This document shows positions 46,323 to 54,790 of a stretch of DNA of 64,000 bases, one piece after another; position 1 is the stretch's first letter, and the number at the start of each line of letters is the position of its first letter. A program made the position numbers and the translations under genes. The notes below the pieces were generated by a model that saw only the letters and a list, made by a program, of their open reading frames with translations, was not told the DNA's origin and made no database searches. Origin of the DNA: Isosphaeraceae bacterium (GTDB lineage Bacteria; Planctomycetota; Planctomycetia; Isosphaerales; Isosphaeraceae); contig BPJS01000001.1 in the NCBI GenBank assembly GCA_026004735.1, positions 4,048,859-4,112,858 of the forward strand, given 5' to 3'.

Positions 46323-46789
46323 GGCGAGGCCTCCGCCGGTTGCGGGACTTGAGCCAGGAGCAGGCGTTGGCGGGCGTCCATCGCGCGGCGATCGGCCGGG
46401 TCGCGGTCGTCATAACCGCAGAGATGGAGCAGCCCGTGAACCAGGTAGAGTCGGAGTTCGTCGGTCGGATCGAGACCGCGGCAGGCGGCCTCGCGGACGG
46501 CCGTTTCAACGGAAATGACAATCTCGCCGGCCAATGGCTCGGAATGGGGTGCGGAGAGGGGGAAGGTGATGACGTCAGTCGGGCCGAGGTGATTCAGATA
46601 GGCGGCGTTGAGAGCGGCGATGGCGGCATCATCGACGAGGCTGATCGAAAGATCGGCCTGGTGGACTCCCTCGGCGTCGAGGACCTGGCGGGCGAGCTGA
46701 CGCAGCGCGGCCGGATCGAGCGGTAGACGCGATTGCATCGAGTTGATCTCGATCCGCAGTCGTTCGCCAGCAGCAGCGGCGCGGTTCAT
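46319..46789 (-). CDS. ybeY: Endoribonuclease YbeY, third zinc ligand changed
   Basis: A 156-residue YbeY (rRNA maturation and 70S quality control). It shows LNAAYLNHLGPTDVITFPLS and the zinc motif HGLLHLCGYDD. In the standard motif H-x3-H-x5-H the third ligand is His; here it is Asp, ten residues after the first His. Asp can still bind zinc. The ATG giving MNRAAAAGERLRIEIN was chosen; it lacks a clear ribosome site, and a TTG 24 bases upstream is possible. Coupled to corC. Confidence 0.9.
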   Translation of the reverse strand: MNRAAAAGERLRIEINSMQSRLPLDPAALRQLARQVLDAEGVHQADLSISLVDDAAIAALNAAYLNHLGPTDVITFPLSAPHSEPLAGEIVISVETAVREAACRGLDPTDELRLYLVHGLLHLCGYDDRDPADRRAMDARQRLLLAQVPQPAEASP

Positions 46790-46826
46790 GGGGGGTGGCG
46801 GGGCGTGGAGCAAGGGAGGGAGGAAC

Positions 46827-49055
46827 TCAGGCGGTGCGCTGCTCGGGGTATTTGATTCGGCCGTGGTAGATGCCGATCAGGGACTTGACGAGACTGTCGC
46901 GGATTTCAGCGATTTCCCGAAGGGTGAGGCCGCACTCGTCGAATTGGCCGTCTTCGAGCCGTTTGCGGACGAGGTCAGAGACCAGCCCTTCGATCCGGGC
47001 GGGGGTTGGTTCGGAGAGGGTTCGGCTGGCGCTCTCGACGGCGTCAGCGACCATCAGGATCCCGGCCTCGCGGCTTTGCGGCTTGGGGCCGGGGTAGCGA
47101 AAGGCGCTTTCGGGGATCGAGCCGCCGGCGTCGTTGCGTCGGGCGGCCTCGCGGTAGAAATATTCGACCAGGGTGGTGCCGTGGTGTTGTTCGATCAGGT
47201 CGAGGATCGGGCGGGGTAGATGGTGCTGGCGGGCCAGGTCGGCGCCGTCTTTGACGTGGCCAATGATCAGCAGGGTGCTCATGGCGGGGTTGAGGCCGTC
47301 GTGGCGGTTGCCGCCGCCGGCCTGGTTTTCCACGAAGTAGTGGGGTTTGAGCATTTTGCCGATGTCGTGGAAGTAGGAGCCGATGCGGACCAGCAGGCCG
47401 TTGGCGCCGATGCGTTCGGCGGCGGCCTCGGCGATGGTTCCGACGGTGACCGAGTGGTTGTACGTGCCGGGTGCGCGGCGGACCAGCTCCTGGAGCAGCG
47501 GATGATTGATGTCGCCGAGTTCGAGGAGGCTGATGCCGGTGACGATGCCGAAGCCGCGTTCGATGAAGGGGAGTAATCCGCCGAGGAAGAAGCCGGCCAT
47601 CAGGCCCCAGCCGGCGCGCCAGAGGCTGTCCTGGGCGACCAGCTCGACGGCCTGGTTCTGGAACAGGCCGGTGGCCCAGGTGAGGACGAAGTAACCGAGG
47701 GCGGCGTAGAGGCCGACGACGATCGGCTTCGTGCGGGTGCGGACCTCGCGGAGCGGCAAGACGCCGGCGGCGGTTCCGCCCATCAGGACCAGGAAGTGGC
47801 CCAGTCCGGCTCCGAGAGCGACGCTGGTCAGCAGAGCCACGCCGAAGGTGACCATCAACGCCAGCTCGGGGGTGTAGGCGATGGCCAGTATCATGCCGGC
47901 CAAGGCGACGGGGATGAGTTCGGCGTCCCAGGGTTGGATGGCCAGCAGCCGGGCGATGGCCAAGGTGGCGACGACGACGGCCAACAGCACGCCGAGGCGA
48001 GGGGTAGAGTTGGCCAGCTCGGGCGCGGTCCGGACGAGGGTGTAGCCGGCCAGGGCGTAGAGCGAGGCCACCAGGACCAGGACAGCCAGAAGCCGCTGGA
48101 CCCGCTGGGCGAGGGGTCGGGCGGAGTTGGCGGCCTCGTGCTCGAGGCGGAGGACGGCCAGGTGGTCGTCGGTGATCCGCTCGTCCTGGTCGACCAGGAC
48201 TTCGCCCTTGATGTAGTCGCGATAGGCCTCGGCAACGGAGTTATAGGCGGCTTCGCGTTCGAGGCGGGTCTGCCGGTCGTTGAATTGGAGGGTGGGGGTA
48301 CCGACGAGTTTTTCGGCAACGAGGCGGAAGAGGCCTTGGCCGAGGGTCGTGTTGCTGAAGGCGCGGGCGAAGGTCTGGGCGACCGGGCCGTCGGGCTTAA
48401 GGATTCGCTCGGGGACGACCAGATCGCGTTCGATGGTGCGGGGCGGGGCCTCTTCGCCGGCAAGACGGACGCGGAGTTGGGCGTGGGACTGTTCCTGCCG
48501 GGGCAGGGTGTCGGGACCGAGGATGCCGTTGGCCTCGAGGGGGGCGAAGGCCTCGGTGATCTGGCGCCGCAGGGCCTCGCGGCGCTCGGGGCTGTCGGCG
48601 GCGTCCCGAATGTCGAGGAAGGTCCGCTCGTCGAGACCCCAATCGGCACGGGTTTTGGGGTCGAGGAGGCTGAAGGTCCCGGCGCGGGCAACAGCGTCGA
48701 CGAGGTCGATCAATTGCTCGCGGAGTTCCCGGATTGGGGCTGGGTCGTTTTCGAGCAGCGGGGTGACGGCCTCGGCCTTGGCCCGTTTTTCGGCGTTGGT
48801 GCGGACCGGGTCGAAGCGTCGGAACGATTCGACGCTGGAGAGGACGGGTCGGGCCGGGCGCTGGCCGACCCGGAAGGTGAAGGGCGGCCCGGTGCCGTGG
48901 ACGAGAAGGGCGGTGGCGAGCGTCGCCAGGATGGCCAGGGACCAGCGGGTCCAGCGGCCGCGGCGTTCGGCGCGCCGCGAATCGCCTGGATCGAGGGGTT
49001 GGGCCGGCCGCCACTGGACGCGGGCTGCCTTGGTTCGGCGTCGGCCAGTGCTCAT
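46827..49055 (-). CDS. 7TM-HD phosphodiesterase, PgpH-like
   Basis: A 742-residue membrane protein: extracellular 7TMR-HDED domain (about 60-325), seven TM helices (about 330-540) and a cytoplasmic HD domain with NHSV, FHDIGK, EQHHGTTLV and ADAVESASR. PgpH-family proteins hydrolyse c-di-AMP to pApA; several HD residues are kept, so activity is plausible. Its place between phoH and ybeY is conserved in many Gram-positive and planctomycete genomes. The NrnA-like protein at 31.4-32.4 kb could act on its product. Confidence 0.93.
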   Translation of the reverse strand: MSTGRRRTKAARVQWRPAQPLDPGDSRRAERRGRWTRWSLAILATLATALLVHGTGPPFTFRVGQRPARPVLSSVESFRRFDPVRTNAEKRAKAEAVTPLLENDPAPIRELREQLIDLVDAVARAGTFSLLDPKTRADWGLDERTFLDIRDAADSPERREALRRQITEAFAPLEANGILGPDTLPRQEQSHAQLRVRLAGEEAPPRTIERDLVVPERILKPDGPVAQTFARAFSNTTLGQGLFRLVAEKLVGTPTLQFNDRQTRLEREAAYNSVAEAYRDYIKGEVLVDQDERITDDHLAVLRLEHEAANSARPLAQRVQRLLAVLVLVASLYALAGYTLVRTAPELANSTPRLGVLLAVVVATLAIARLLAIQPWDAELIPVALAGMILAIAYTPELALMVTFGVALLTSVALGAGLGHFLVLMGGTAAGVLPLREVRTRTKPIVVGLYAALGYFVLTWATGLFQNQAVELVAQDSLWRAGWGLMAGFFLGGLLPFIERGFGIVTGISLLELGDINHPLLQELVRRAPGTYNHSVTVGTIAEAAAERIGANGLLVRIGSYFHDIGKMLKPHYFVENQAGGGNRHDGLNPAMSTLLIIGHVKDGADLARQHHLPRPILDLIEQHHGTTLVEYFYREAARRNDAGGSIPESAFRYPGPKPQSREAGILMVADAVESASRTLSEPTPARIEGLVSDLVRKRLEDGQFDECGLTLREIAEIRDSLVKSLIGIYHGRIKYPEQRTA

Positions 49056-49188
49056 GGATGGATTACCTGGACACGGCCGGGGCGGGCCAGCGCAGCGGCT
49101 GGGCCGCAGCCGCCCCAGCCAGCGCGGCCGACGCGAGCGGCCCGGCGAGGGACAGTTCGCCCGGTCAGCGGAGTAGCTGACGGGGTTC

Positions 49189-50190
49189 TCATGGCCGGGG
49201 CTCCTCGCACGGGGGAGTCAGGCCCGGGTCGATGAGCGTGGGGCTGGTCCCCGCAGCCGGCGCAGGTTCCACGGTTTCGTAGGCGTCGACGATGGCTTGC
49301 ACGAGGGGATGGCGGACGATATCCGCCTTTTGCAAAGTTACGATTCCCACGCCTGGTACGTTCCTGAGCCGCTCGACGGCATCGGCCAACCCACTGGACG
49401 TTCCCGGGGGCAGGTCGACCTGGGTGGTGTCGCCGGTGACGACGATTCGCGCATTTTGGCCCATGCGCGTCAAGAACATCTTCATCTGGGGGATGGTGGC
49501 GTTCTGGCCCTCGTCGAGGATGATGATGGCGTCGTTGAGGGTCCGGCCGCGCATGTAGGCCAGCGGGGCAATTTCGATCAGGTCGTGAGCCATGTAGCGA
49601 CGTAACTGGTTATATTCCATAAGGTCATGGAGCGCGTCCAGGAGCGGACGGAGGTAGGGATTGATCTTGGCTTCGAGGTCGCCGGGGAGGAAGCCGAGGC
49701 GTTCACCGGCCTCGACGGCGGGGCGGACCAGAACGATTTTTTTGATCTGGGCGCGGCGGAGCAGGGAGACCGCGGCGGCGACGGCCAAGTAGGTTTTGCC
49801 GGTTCCGGCCGGTCCGATGGCAAAGACCAGAGCGTGGTCGCGGAGGGCCTGGAGGTAGCGAGTCTGGCCGGGGCTTCGGGGGCGGACGACGCGGTTGTTC
49901 TCACGGATTTCGAGTTCGGAATGAGACGTCGAGGCGGTCGCGGCGTCGATCAAGGCGGCGACGTCGCCGGGGCCGAGCTGGTGGTGCCGCCGGTGAAGTT
50001 TGCGCATTTCCTCGAAGATCTGCCGCGCCTGTTCGATAGACTCGGCGTCGCCTTCGAGGCGGACTTCGCCCCGGCGGGCGGTGACTTTGATGCGGAGGGC
50101 GTCACGTACCTGGCGAAGCAGGATGTCACGAGCGCCTAGGATGGCCAGTTCTTCCTCCGGGTTGTCCAGGCTGATCGTCACTTCCGGCAT
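49189..50190 (-). CDS. phoH: PhoH-like ATPase
   Basis: A 333-residue PhoH (YbeZ-type) ATPase: N-terminal KH-like segment (about 1-75), Walker A GPAGTGKTYLAV, Walker B FIILDEGQNAT-type block (IIILDEGQNATIPQMKMFL) and the VTGDTTQVDLP sensor. These ATPases act with YbeY in rRNA processing. 133 bases separate it from the pgpH gene. Confidence 0.95.
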   Translation of the reverse strand: MPEVTISLDNPEEELAILGARDILLRQVRDALRIKVTARRGEVRLEGDAESIEQARQIFEEMRKLHRRHHQLGPGDVAALIDAATASTSHSELEIRENNRVVRPRSPGQTRYLQALRDHALVFAIGPAGTGKTYLAVAAAVSLLRRAQIKKIVLVRPAVEAGERLGFLPGDLEAKINPYLRPLLDALHDLMEYNQLRRYMAHDLIEIAPLAYMRGRTLNDAIIILDEGQNATIPQMKMFLTRMGQNARIVVTGDTTQVDLPPGTSSGLADAVERLRNVPGVGIVTLQKADIVRHPLVQAIVDAYETVEPAPAAGTSPTLIDPGLTPPCEEPRP

Positions 50191-50349
50191 CGAAGGCCCT
50201 TTGCCAACGTCGCGGGGATGCGGCGTCAGCCCTGCCCGTCCGATCGAGCGGGTGATCGGTTTTCCGTAATGAATTATGACCGGGACTAGGGCCGCAAGGC
50301 AATTGGCCGGGCGAGGGGTGAGGCCGAAGTTCGGCGCGGGTCGTTGTCG

Positions 50350-51261
50350 TTAGGGGCCGAGGAGGAGCCAGTAGGCGTAGGCGACCGGTCCGGCAAACAG
50401 GAGCGAGTCGATGACATCGAGGACGCCGCCGAAGCCAGGCAGGGTGTCGGAGGCGTCTTTTTGTTGGCAATCGCGTTTGATCATCGATTCCATCAGGTCG
50501 CCGAGTTGGGCGAAGACGCCGACCAGCAGGCCGTAGCCGATGGCCGCCGGCTGGTCGAGTGAAGGGAGGCCGAGCCGTCGGCCCAAGGCGGCGATGAGCA
50601 CAGCGGCGAGGACGGCCAGGATCAGGCCACCGGCGGCGCCTTCGACGGTCTTGTTCGGGCTGAGGCGGGGCCAGAGTTTATGGCGGCCGGCGAGGCGTCC
50701 GAGGGTGTAGGCGCCGATGTCGGCGCCCTTGGCGGTGGCGACCAGCATCAGGACGGGAATGGGGCTGGTCCGAGGTGCGGCCAGCCAGCGTGCCTGGATG
50801 ACGAAGCTGCCGAGCAGGCCGACGTAGGTGATGGCCAGGATCGAGCCGGAGAGGGTGGCCATGGCGCCGCCGGGACGGGTGAACTGGATCGACTCGATGA
50901 GAAAGGCGGTCATCACGACGCCGACGAAAGCAATCAGGGGCCAAGCCAGGACGTCGAGCGGGGCGGCGGCGTCGAAGTTCATGCCGCCGGCCTGGGCGGA
51001 GGTTCCGAGCTGGGCGAGGGCGTGGGGGGCAACGTTGGCGGCGACTAGGGCCAGGACGCCGCTGATGACGATCGCGCTGGCGGGGCGGGCGCTCGTGTGC
51101 TCGAGCAGGCGGGCCAGCTCCCGTGCGGCTTCGCCGAGGATCAGAGTCGCGGCGGTCATCCAGAGCGGGTACCAGGGGGCCAGCCAACGCTCGTCCACGA
51201 GCAGGATGGCCAGGAACAGACCTGTGAGGGTCAGACCGGTCGCCAGGCGATGGGTGAGCAT
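50350..51261 (-). CDS. cdsA: Phosphatidate cytidylyltransferase
   Basis: Makes CDP-diacylglycerol from phosphatidate and CTP for phospholipid synthesis. The 303 residues are highly hydrophobic (about eight helices) with the family signature near the end: SPNKTVEGAAGG and then KRDCQQKDASDTLPGFGG-VLDVIDS. Directly downstream of uppS, the common uppS-cdsA order. Confidence 0.95.
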   Translation of the reverse strand: MLTHRLATGLTLTGLFLAILLVDERWLAPWYPLWMTAATLILGEAARELARLLEHTSARPASAIVISGVLALVAANVAPHALAQLGTSAQAGGMNFDAAAPLDVLAWPLIAFVGVVMTAFLIESIQFTRPGGAMATLSGSILAITYVGLLGSFVIQARWLAAPRTSPIPVLMLVATAKGADIGAYTLGRLAGRHKLWPRLSPNKTVEGAAGGLILAVLAAVLIAALGRRLGLPSLDQPAAIGYGLLVGVFAQLGDLMESMIKRDCQQKDASDTLPGFGGVLDVIDSLLFAGPVAYAYWLLLGP

Positions 51262-51334
51262 AGGCAGAACGAGGTGGCAGACCTGGGCCGGAAGGCGACC
51301 GGTGCCGAAGGGGGGTCAGGAGGGCAAATCAAGT

Positions 51335-52147
51335 CTATCGTACGCCGACCGGAGCCGACTCCGGCAGGGCGCCGAACTTGCGTTGCCGCAGCGCGAAGGA
51401 GCGGAGAGCCTGGTGGAGGTCGGGGGGTCGGAAGTCGGGCCAGAGGACGTCGGTGATCCAGATTTCGGCGTAAGAAATTTGCCAGAGGAGAAAATTGGAG
51501 ACGCGAAACTCGCCGGCGGTGCGGATGAGTAGGTCGGGGTCGGCCATGCCGGCGGTATTGAGGGCCGAGGCGAAGCGGTCCTCGTCGATGGCGTCCGGTT
51601 CGAGGCTGCCGTTCTGAACTTGTTCGGCCAGGCGTCGGGCGGCTTCGAGGATTTCGGTTCGGCCGCCGTAGTTGATGGCGAGGCAGAGGGTCAGCCCGGT
51701 GTTGTGGGCGGTCAGCTCGATGGTGCGGTCGAGGGCTTCGAGGACGAAGTCGGGCAAGCCGGGGCGGCCACCGATCATGGTGAGTCGGACGTTTTGCTCG
51801 GCTAGTTCCCGGCGCTCGGCGACCAGGAAGTGGCGGAGCAACTTCATCAGGAACTCGAGCTCGCGAGCCGGTCGTTTCCAGTTTTCGACCGACAGGCAAT
51901 AGAGGGTTAGCTGCTCAAGACCAAGCCGGCAGGCTTCCTCGACGACGGAGCGGACGCTGCGGATGCCGGCGCGGTGGCCAAGGATGCGGGGTTTGCCGCG
52001 ACGTTCGGCCCAGCGGCCGTTTCCATCCATGATGATGGCAACATGGCGGGGAAGTTGCTCGGGTCGCAGTCCGAGGCGGGCGAGGATCTGAAGGCCCTCG
52101 GTGCTGATCGGGGGACGAGCGTCGGATCCGGCTCCGGAACGGGACAT
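51335..52147 (-). CDS. uppS: Isoprenyl transferase (undecaprenyl pyrophosphate synthase)
   Basis: cis-Prenyltransferase that makes the undecaprenyl carrier for cell-wall and glycan synthesis. 270 residues: IIMDGNGRWAERRG with the catalytic Asp, GHRAGIRSVR, LYCLSVENWKRP and the terminal DLLIRTAGEFRVSNFLLWQ and YAEIWITDVLWPDF motifs. It ends 74 bases before cdsA and starts 11 bases after purA. Confidence 0.96.
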   Translation of the reverse strand: MSRSGAGSDARPPISTEGLQILARLGLRPEQLPRHVAIIMDGNGRWAERRGKPRILGHRAGIRSVRSVVEEACRLGLEQLTLYCLSVENWKRPARELEFLMKLLRHFLVAERRELAEQNVRLTMIGGRPGLPDFVLEALDRTIELTAHNTGLTLCLAINYGGRTEILEAARRLAEQVQNGSLEPDAIDEDRFASALNTAGMADPDLLIRTAGEFRVSNFLLWQISYAEIWITDVLWPDFRPPDLHQALRSFALRQRKFGALPESAPVGVR

Positions 52148-52158
52148 GGTGATGGACC

Positions 52159-53448
52159 TCAGGCGACGGGCAGGGTGGCCTGCCGATCAGGCCCGACCGA
52201 GACGATGGAGATGGGGACGCCGATCTGTTCGGCGATGAAACAGACGTAGTCGCGCGCGGCCTGGGGCAGGTCGGACCAGCGTCGGGCGGTGGAAATGTCG
52301 TCGGACCAGCCGGGCAACGTGGCATAGACCGGCCGGCACCGCTCCAGATCGGCAACGTGGGCGGGAAAGCCCGAGAGAGTCCGGCCGTCGGGGGTTTCGT
52401 AGGCGACGGCGATGCGAAGCTCGTCGAGACCAGTCAGGACGTCGAGCAGCATCAGGGCGACCTCCGTGACGCCGCAAAGCCGGGCGGAGTGGCGGACGGC
52501 CACGGCGTCGAACCAGCCGCAGCGGCGGGGCCGACCGGTGACAGTCCCGAACTCGCGGCCGACGCGGCGGATTCGGTCGCCAATCGAGTCGAGCAATTCG
52601 GTGGGGAATGGTCCGCCGCCGACCCGGGTGGTGTAGGCCTTGACGACGCCGATCCAGCGGTCAATCAGCCGGGGCGGCAATCCGGCTCCCGGGCCGATGC
52701 CGGCGGCACTCGAGTTGGAACTGGTGACGTAGGGATAGGTGCCGTGGTCGACGTCGAGCAGGGAGCCTTGGGCGCCTTCGAACAGCAGACGGGAGCCGCG
52801 AGCTAGCGCGTCGTGGAGCCAGCCGCCCGTGTCGGTGACGAAGGGGCGGAGGGATTCGGCGTAGGAGAGATAGTCGGAGGCGACCCGTTCGGGGTCGAAA
52901 GGCACGAAGTCGGGCAGGACGGCCGAGAGAATGCGATTCTTAAAGGCGATGGCCCGGCCCAGCCGCTCGCGAAAGTAGCCGGGGTGGTAGAGATCGCCGA
53001 CCCGGATGCCGTGGACGCGGCCGACTTTGTCGCGGTAGCAGGGACCGATGCCGCGGCGGGTGGTCCCGATATGGTCGGCGGCGGCGGCGGAATCTTCGGT
53101 GAGTCGTTCTTCCTCGAGGTGGTAGGGCAGGATCAGGTGAGCGCGGTCGCTGATGTGGAGGCGGCCCTGAAAATCAATGCCCTGATTCTGAAGGGTGGTG
53201 ATTTCCTGAAGTAGCGCCGGGGGGTGGATGACGACGCCGTTGCCGATGACACCATGGACCCCGGGGCGGAGCAGGCCGGTCGGGACCAGGGAGAGTTTGT
53301 AGGTCACGCCGGCGACGACGACTGTATGACCGGCGTTGGCTCCGCCCTGATAACGGACGACGACGTCGTGCTGGTCGCAGAGCAGGTCAACGATCTTACC
53401 TTTGGCCTCGTCACCCCACTGGAGGCCCACGACACACGTCGACGCCAC
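52159..53448 (-). CDS. purA: Adenylosuccinate synthetase
   Basis: Converts IMP, aspartate and GTP to adenylosuccinate. 429 residues with GLQWGDEAKGKIVD, GGANAGHTVVV, the IGTTRRGIGP loop and LFEGAQGSLLDVDHGTYPYVTS. No ATG fits: a GTG gives MASTCVVGLQWGDEAKGK with AGGGGA seven bases upstream and the normal length. The longer in-frame extension upstream is Arg/Pro-rich shadow sequence. Confidence 0.96.
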   Translation of the reverse strand: MASTCVVGLQWGDEAKGKIVDLLCDQHDVVVRYQGGANAGHTVVVAGVTYKLSLVPTGLLRPGVHGVIGNGVVIHPPALLQEITTLQNQGIDFQGRLHISDRAHLILPYHLEEERLTEDSAAAADHIGTTRRGIGPCYRDKVGRVHGIRVGDLYHPGYFRERLGRAIAFKNRILSAVLPDFVPFDPERVASDYLSYAESLRPFVTDTGGWLHDALARGSRLLFEGAQGSLLDVDHGTYPYVTSSNSSAAGIGPGAGLPPRLIDRWIGVVKAYTTRVGGGPFPTELLDSIGDRIRRVGREFGTVTGRPRRCGWFDAVAVRHSARLCGVTEVALMLLDVLTGLDELRIAVAYETPDGRTLSGFPAHVADLERCRPVYATLPGWSDDISTARRWSDLPQAARDYVCFIAEQIGVPISIVSVGPDRQATLPVA

Positions 53449-53561
53449 CGAGCCATCCCCTGCCGACGCACGTCGGCTTTGCCGTACAAAGGAAAAAAAA
53501 GACTCTATCGGCCCCTCGTGGGGGGCGTCAATCGGGCCGGAGGTGGAGCGCCGGAGACGAG

Positions 53562-54749
53562 TTAGCGTGGGGCGACGGATTGCCGGGGTGGGCTGGTCCG
53601 GGCGGAGCGGGGTGGACCGATCAGATTGCGGAATTCGTCGAAGAGGTAGTTGCTGTCGTGGGGGCCGGCGGAGGCTTCGGGGTGGTACTGGACGGCGAAG
53701 ATCGGAAGACGGCGGTGGCGGAGACCTTCGAGGGTGCCGTCGTTGAGGTTGATGTGGCTCGGTTCGACGTCGGGCGGCAGGCTGGTAGGATCGACCGCGA
53801 AGCCGTGGTTCTGGGTGGTGATTTCGACGCGTCCGGTGCGCTGGTTGCGGACGGGATGGTTGGCGCCGCGGTGTCCGAATTTGAGTTTGTAGGTGCGGCC
53901 ACCGAGGGCGAGGCTCAGGAGTTGGTGACCGAGGCAGATTCCGAACAGGGGGATGCCCTGGGCGTCGGCGGCCAGGTCGATCAGGCGTCTCAGTTCGGCG
54001 ATAGGGCCGCACAACGCGGCCGGATCGCCGGGGCCATTGGAGATGAAGATGCCGTCGGGCTGGAGATCGAGGACCTCCTCGGCCGATGCCGAGCCGGGCA
54101 GGACGGTAACCCGGCAGCCGGTCTCAACCAGATGTCTGGGAATGTTCCATTTCATGCCGAAGTCGAGGGCGACGATGTGGGGGGCGGGTTCGAGCGGGTG
54201 GGTCGTGTGGCGGCGGGTTTGGAGGGGGCTTTCGAAGCCGGGAGTCCAAGGGCGGGGCCGGTCGGGCATGACTTCGGAGGCGAGGTCGCGGCCGACAAGG
54301 CCCGGGCTGGAGCGAGCGCGTTCGACGAGGGTGGCGTCGTCGATGTCGCCCTGGGCGATGACGCCGCGCATGGCGCCGTGGATGCGAGTCACTCGGACCA
54401 AGGCCCGGGTGTCGATGCCGGCGATGCCGGGAATCCCGTGTTCACGGAGGTAGGCGTCGAGACTGCCGCGAGCGCGGTAGTTGCTGGCCAGCGGGCTTAA
54501 GGAGCGGACGACGAAGCCGCGGACCCAGGGACGGCCGCTTTCGACGTCTTCGGGGGTGACGCCGTAGTTGCCGATCTCGGGGTAGGTCATGGCAACGATC
54601 TGACCGTGGTAGGACGGATCGGTCAGGATCTCCTGGTAGCCGGTCATGCTGGTGTTGAAGACGACTTCGCCGTCGGAATCGACGGCAGCGCCGAAGCTCC
54701 GACCGGTGAAGACATGACCATCTTCGAGAGCCAGTTTGGCGATGGACAT
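53562..54749 (-). CDS. carA: Carbamoyl phosphate synthase small subunit
   Basis: Glutamine amidotransferase subunit of carbamoyl phosphate synthase (arginine and pyrimidines). 395 residues: N-terminal domain (LALEDGHVFTGRSFG, VVFNTSMTGYQEILTDPSY) and a class I GATase domain with the nucleophile in PLFGICLGHQLL and the His-Glu pair in AVQYHPEAS. Unlike the C26-like gene at 27 kb, its catalytic residues are all present. carB is not in the window. Confidence 0.96.
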   Translation of the reverse strand: MSIAKLALEDGHVFTGRSFGAAVDSDGEVVFNTSMTGYQEILTDPSYHGQIVAMTYPEIGNYGVTPEDVESGRPWVRGFVVRSLSPLASNYRARGSLDAYLREHGIPGIAGIDTRALVRVTRIHGAMRGVIAQGDIDDATLVERARSSPGLVGRDLASEVMPDRPRPWTPGFESPLQTRRHTTHPLEPAPHIVALDFGMKWNIPRHLVETGCRVTVLPGSASAEEVLDLQPDGIFISNGPGDPAALCGPIAELRRLIDLAADAQGIPLFGICLGHQLLSLALGGRTYKLKFGHRGANHPVRNQRTGRVEITTQNHGFAVDPTSLPPDVEPSHINLNDGTLEGLRHRRLPIFAVQYHPEASAGPHDSNYLFDEFRNLIGPPRSARTSPPRQSVAPR

Positions 54750-54790
54750 CAGGGTTTGAACCACTTAGGAGGCGAACCACGGCTTCAGAA

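Noticed and set aside
53449..54012. Long in-frame extension of purA into the carA region
   Set aside because: It is Arg/Pro-rich, overlaps carA antisense and is not part of PurA; the GTG at 53448 has a good ribosome site and gives the normal length.
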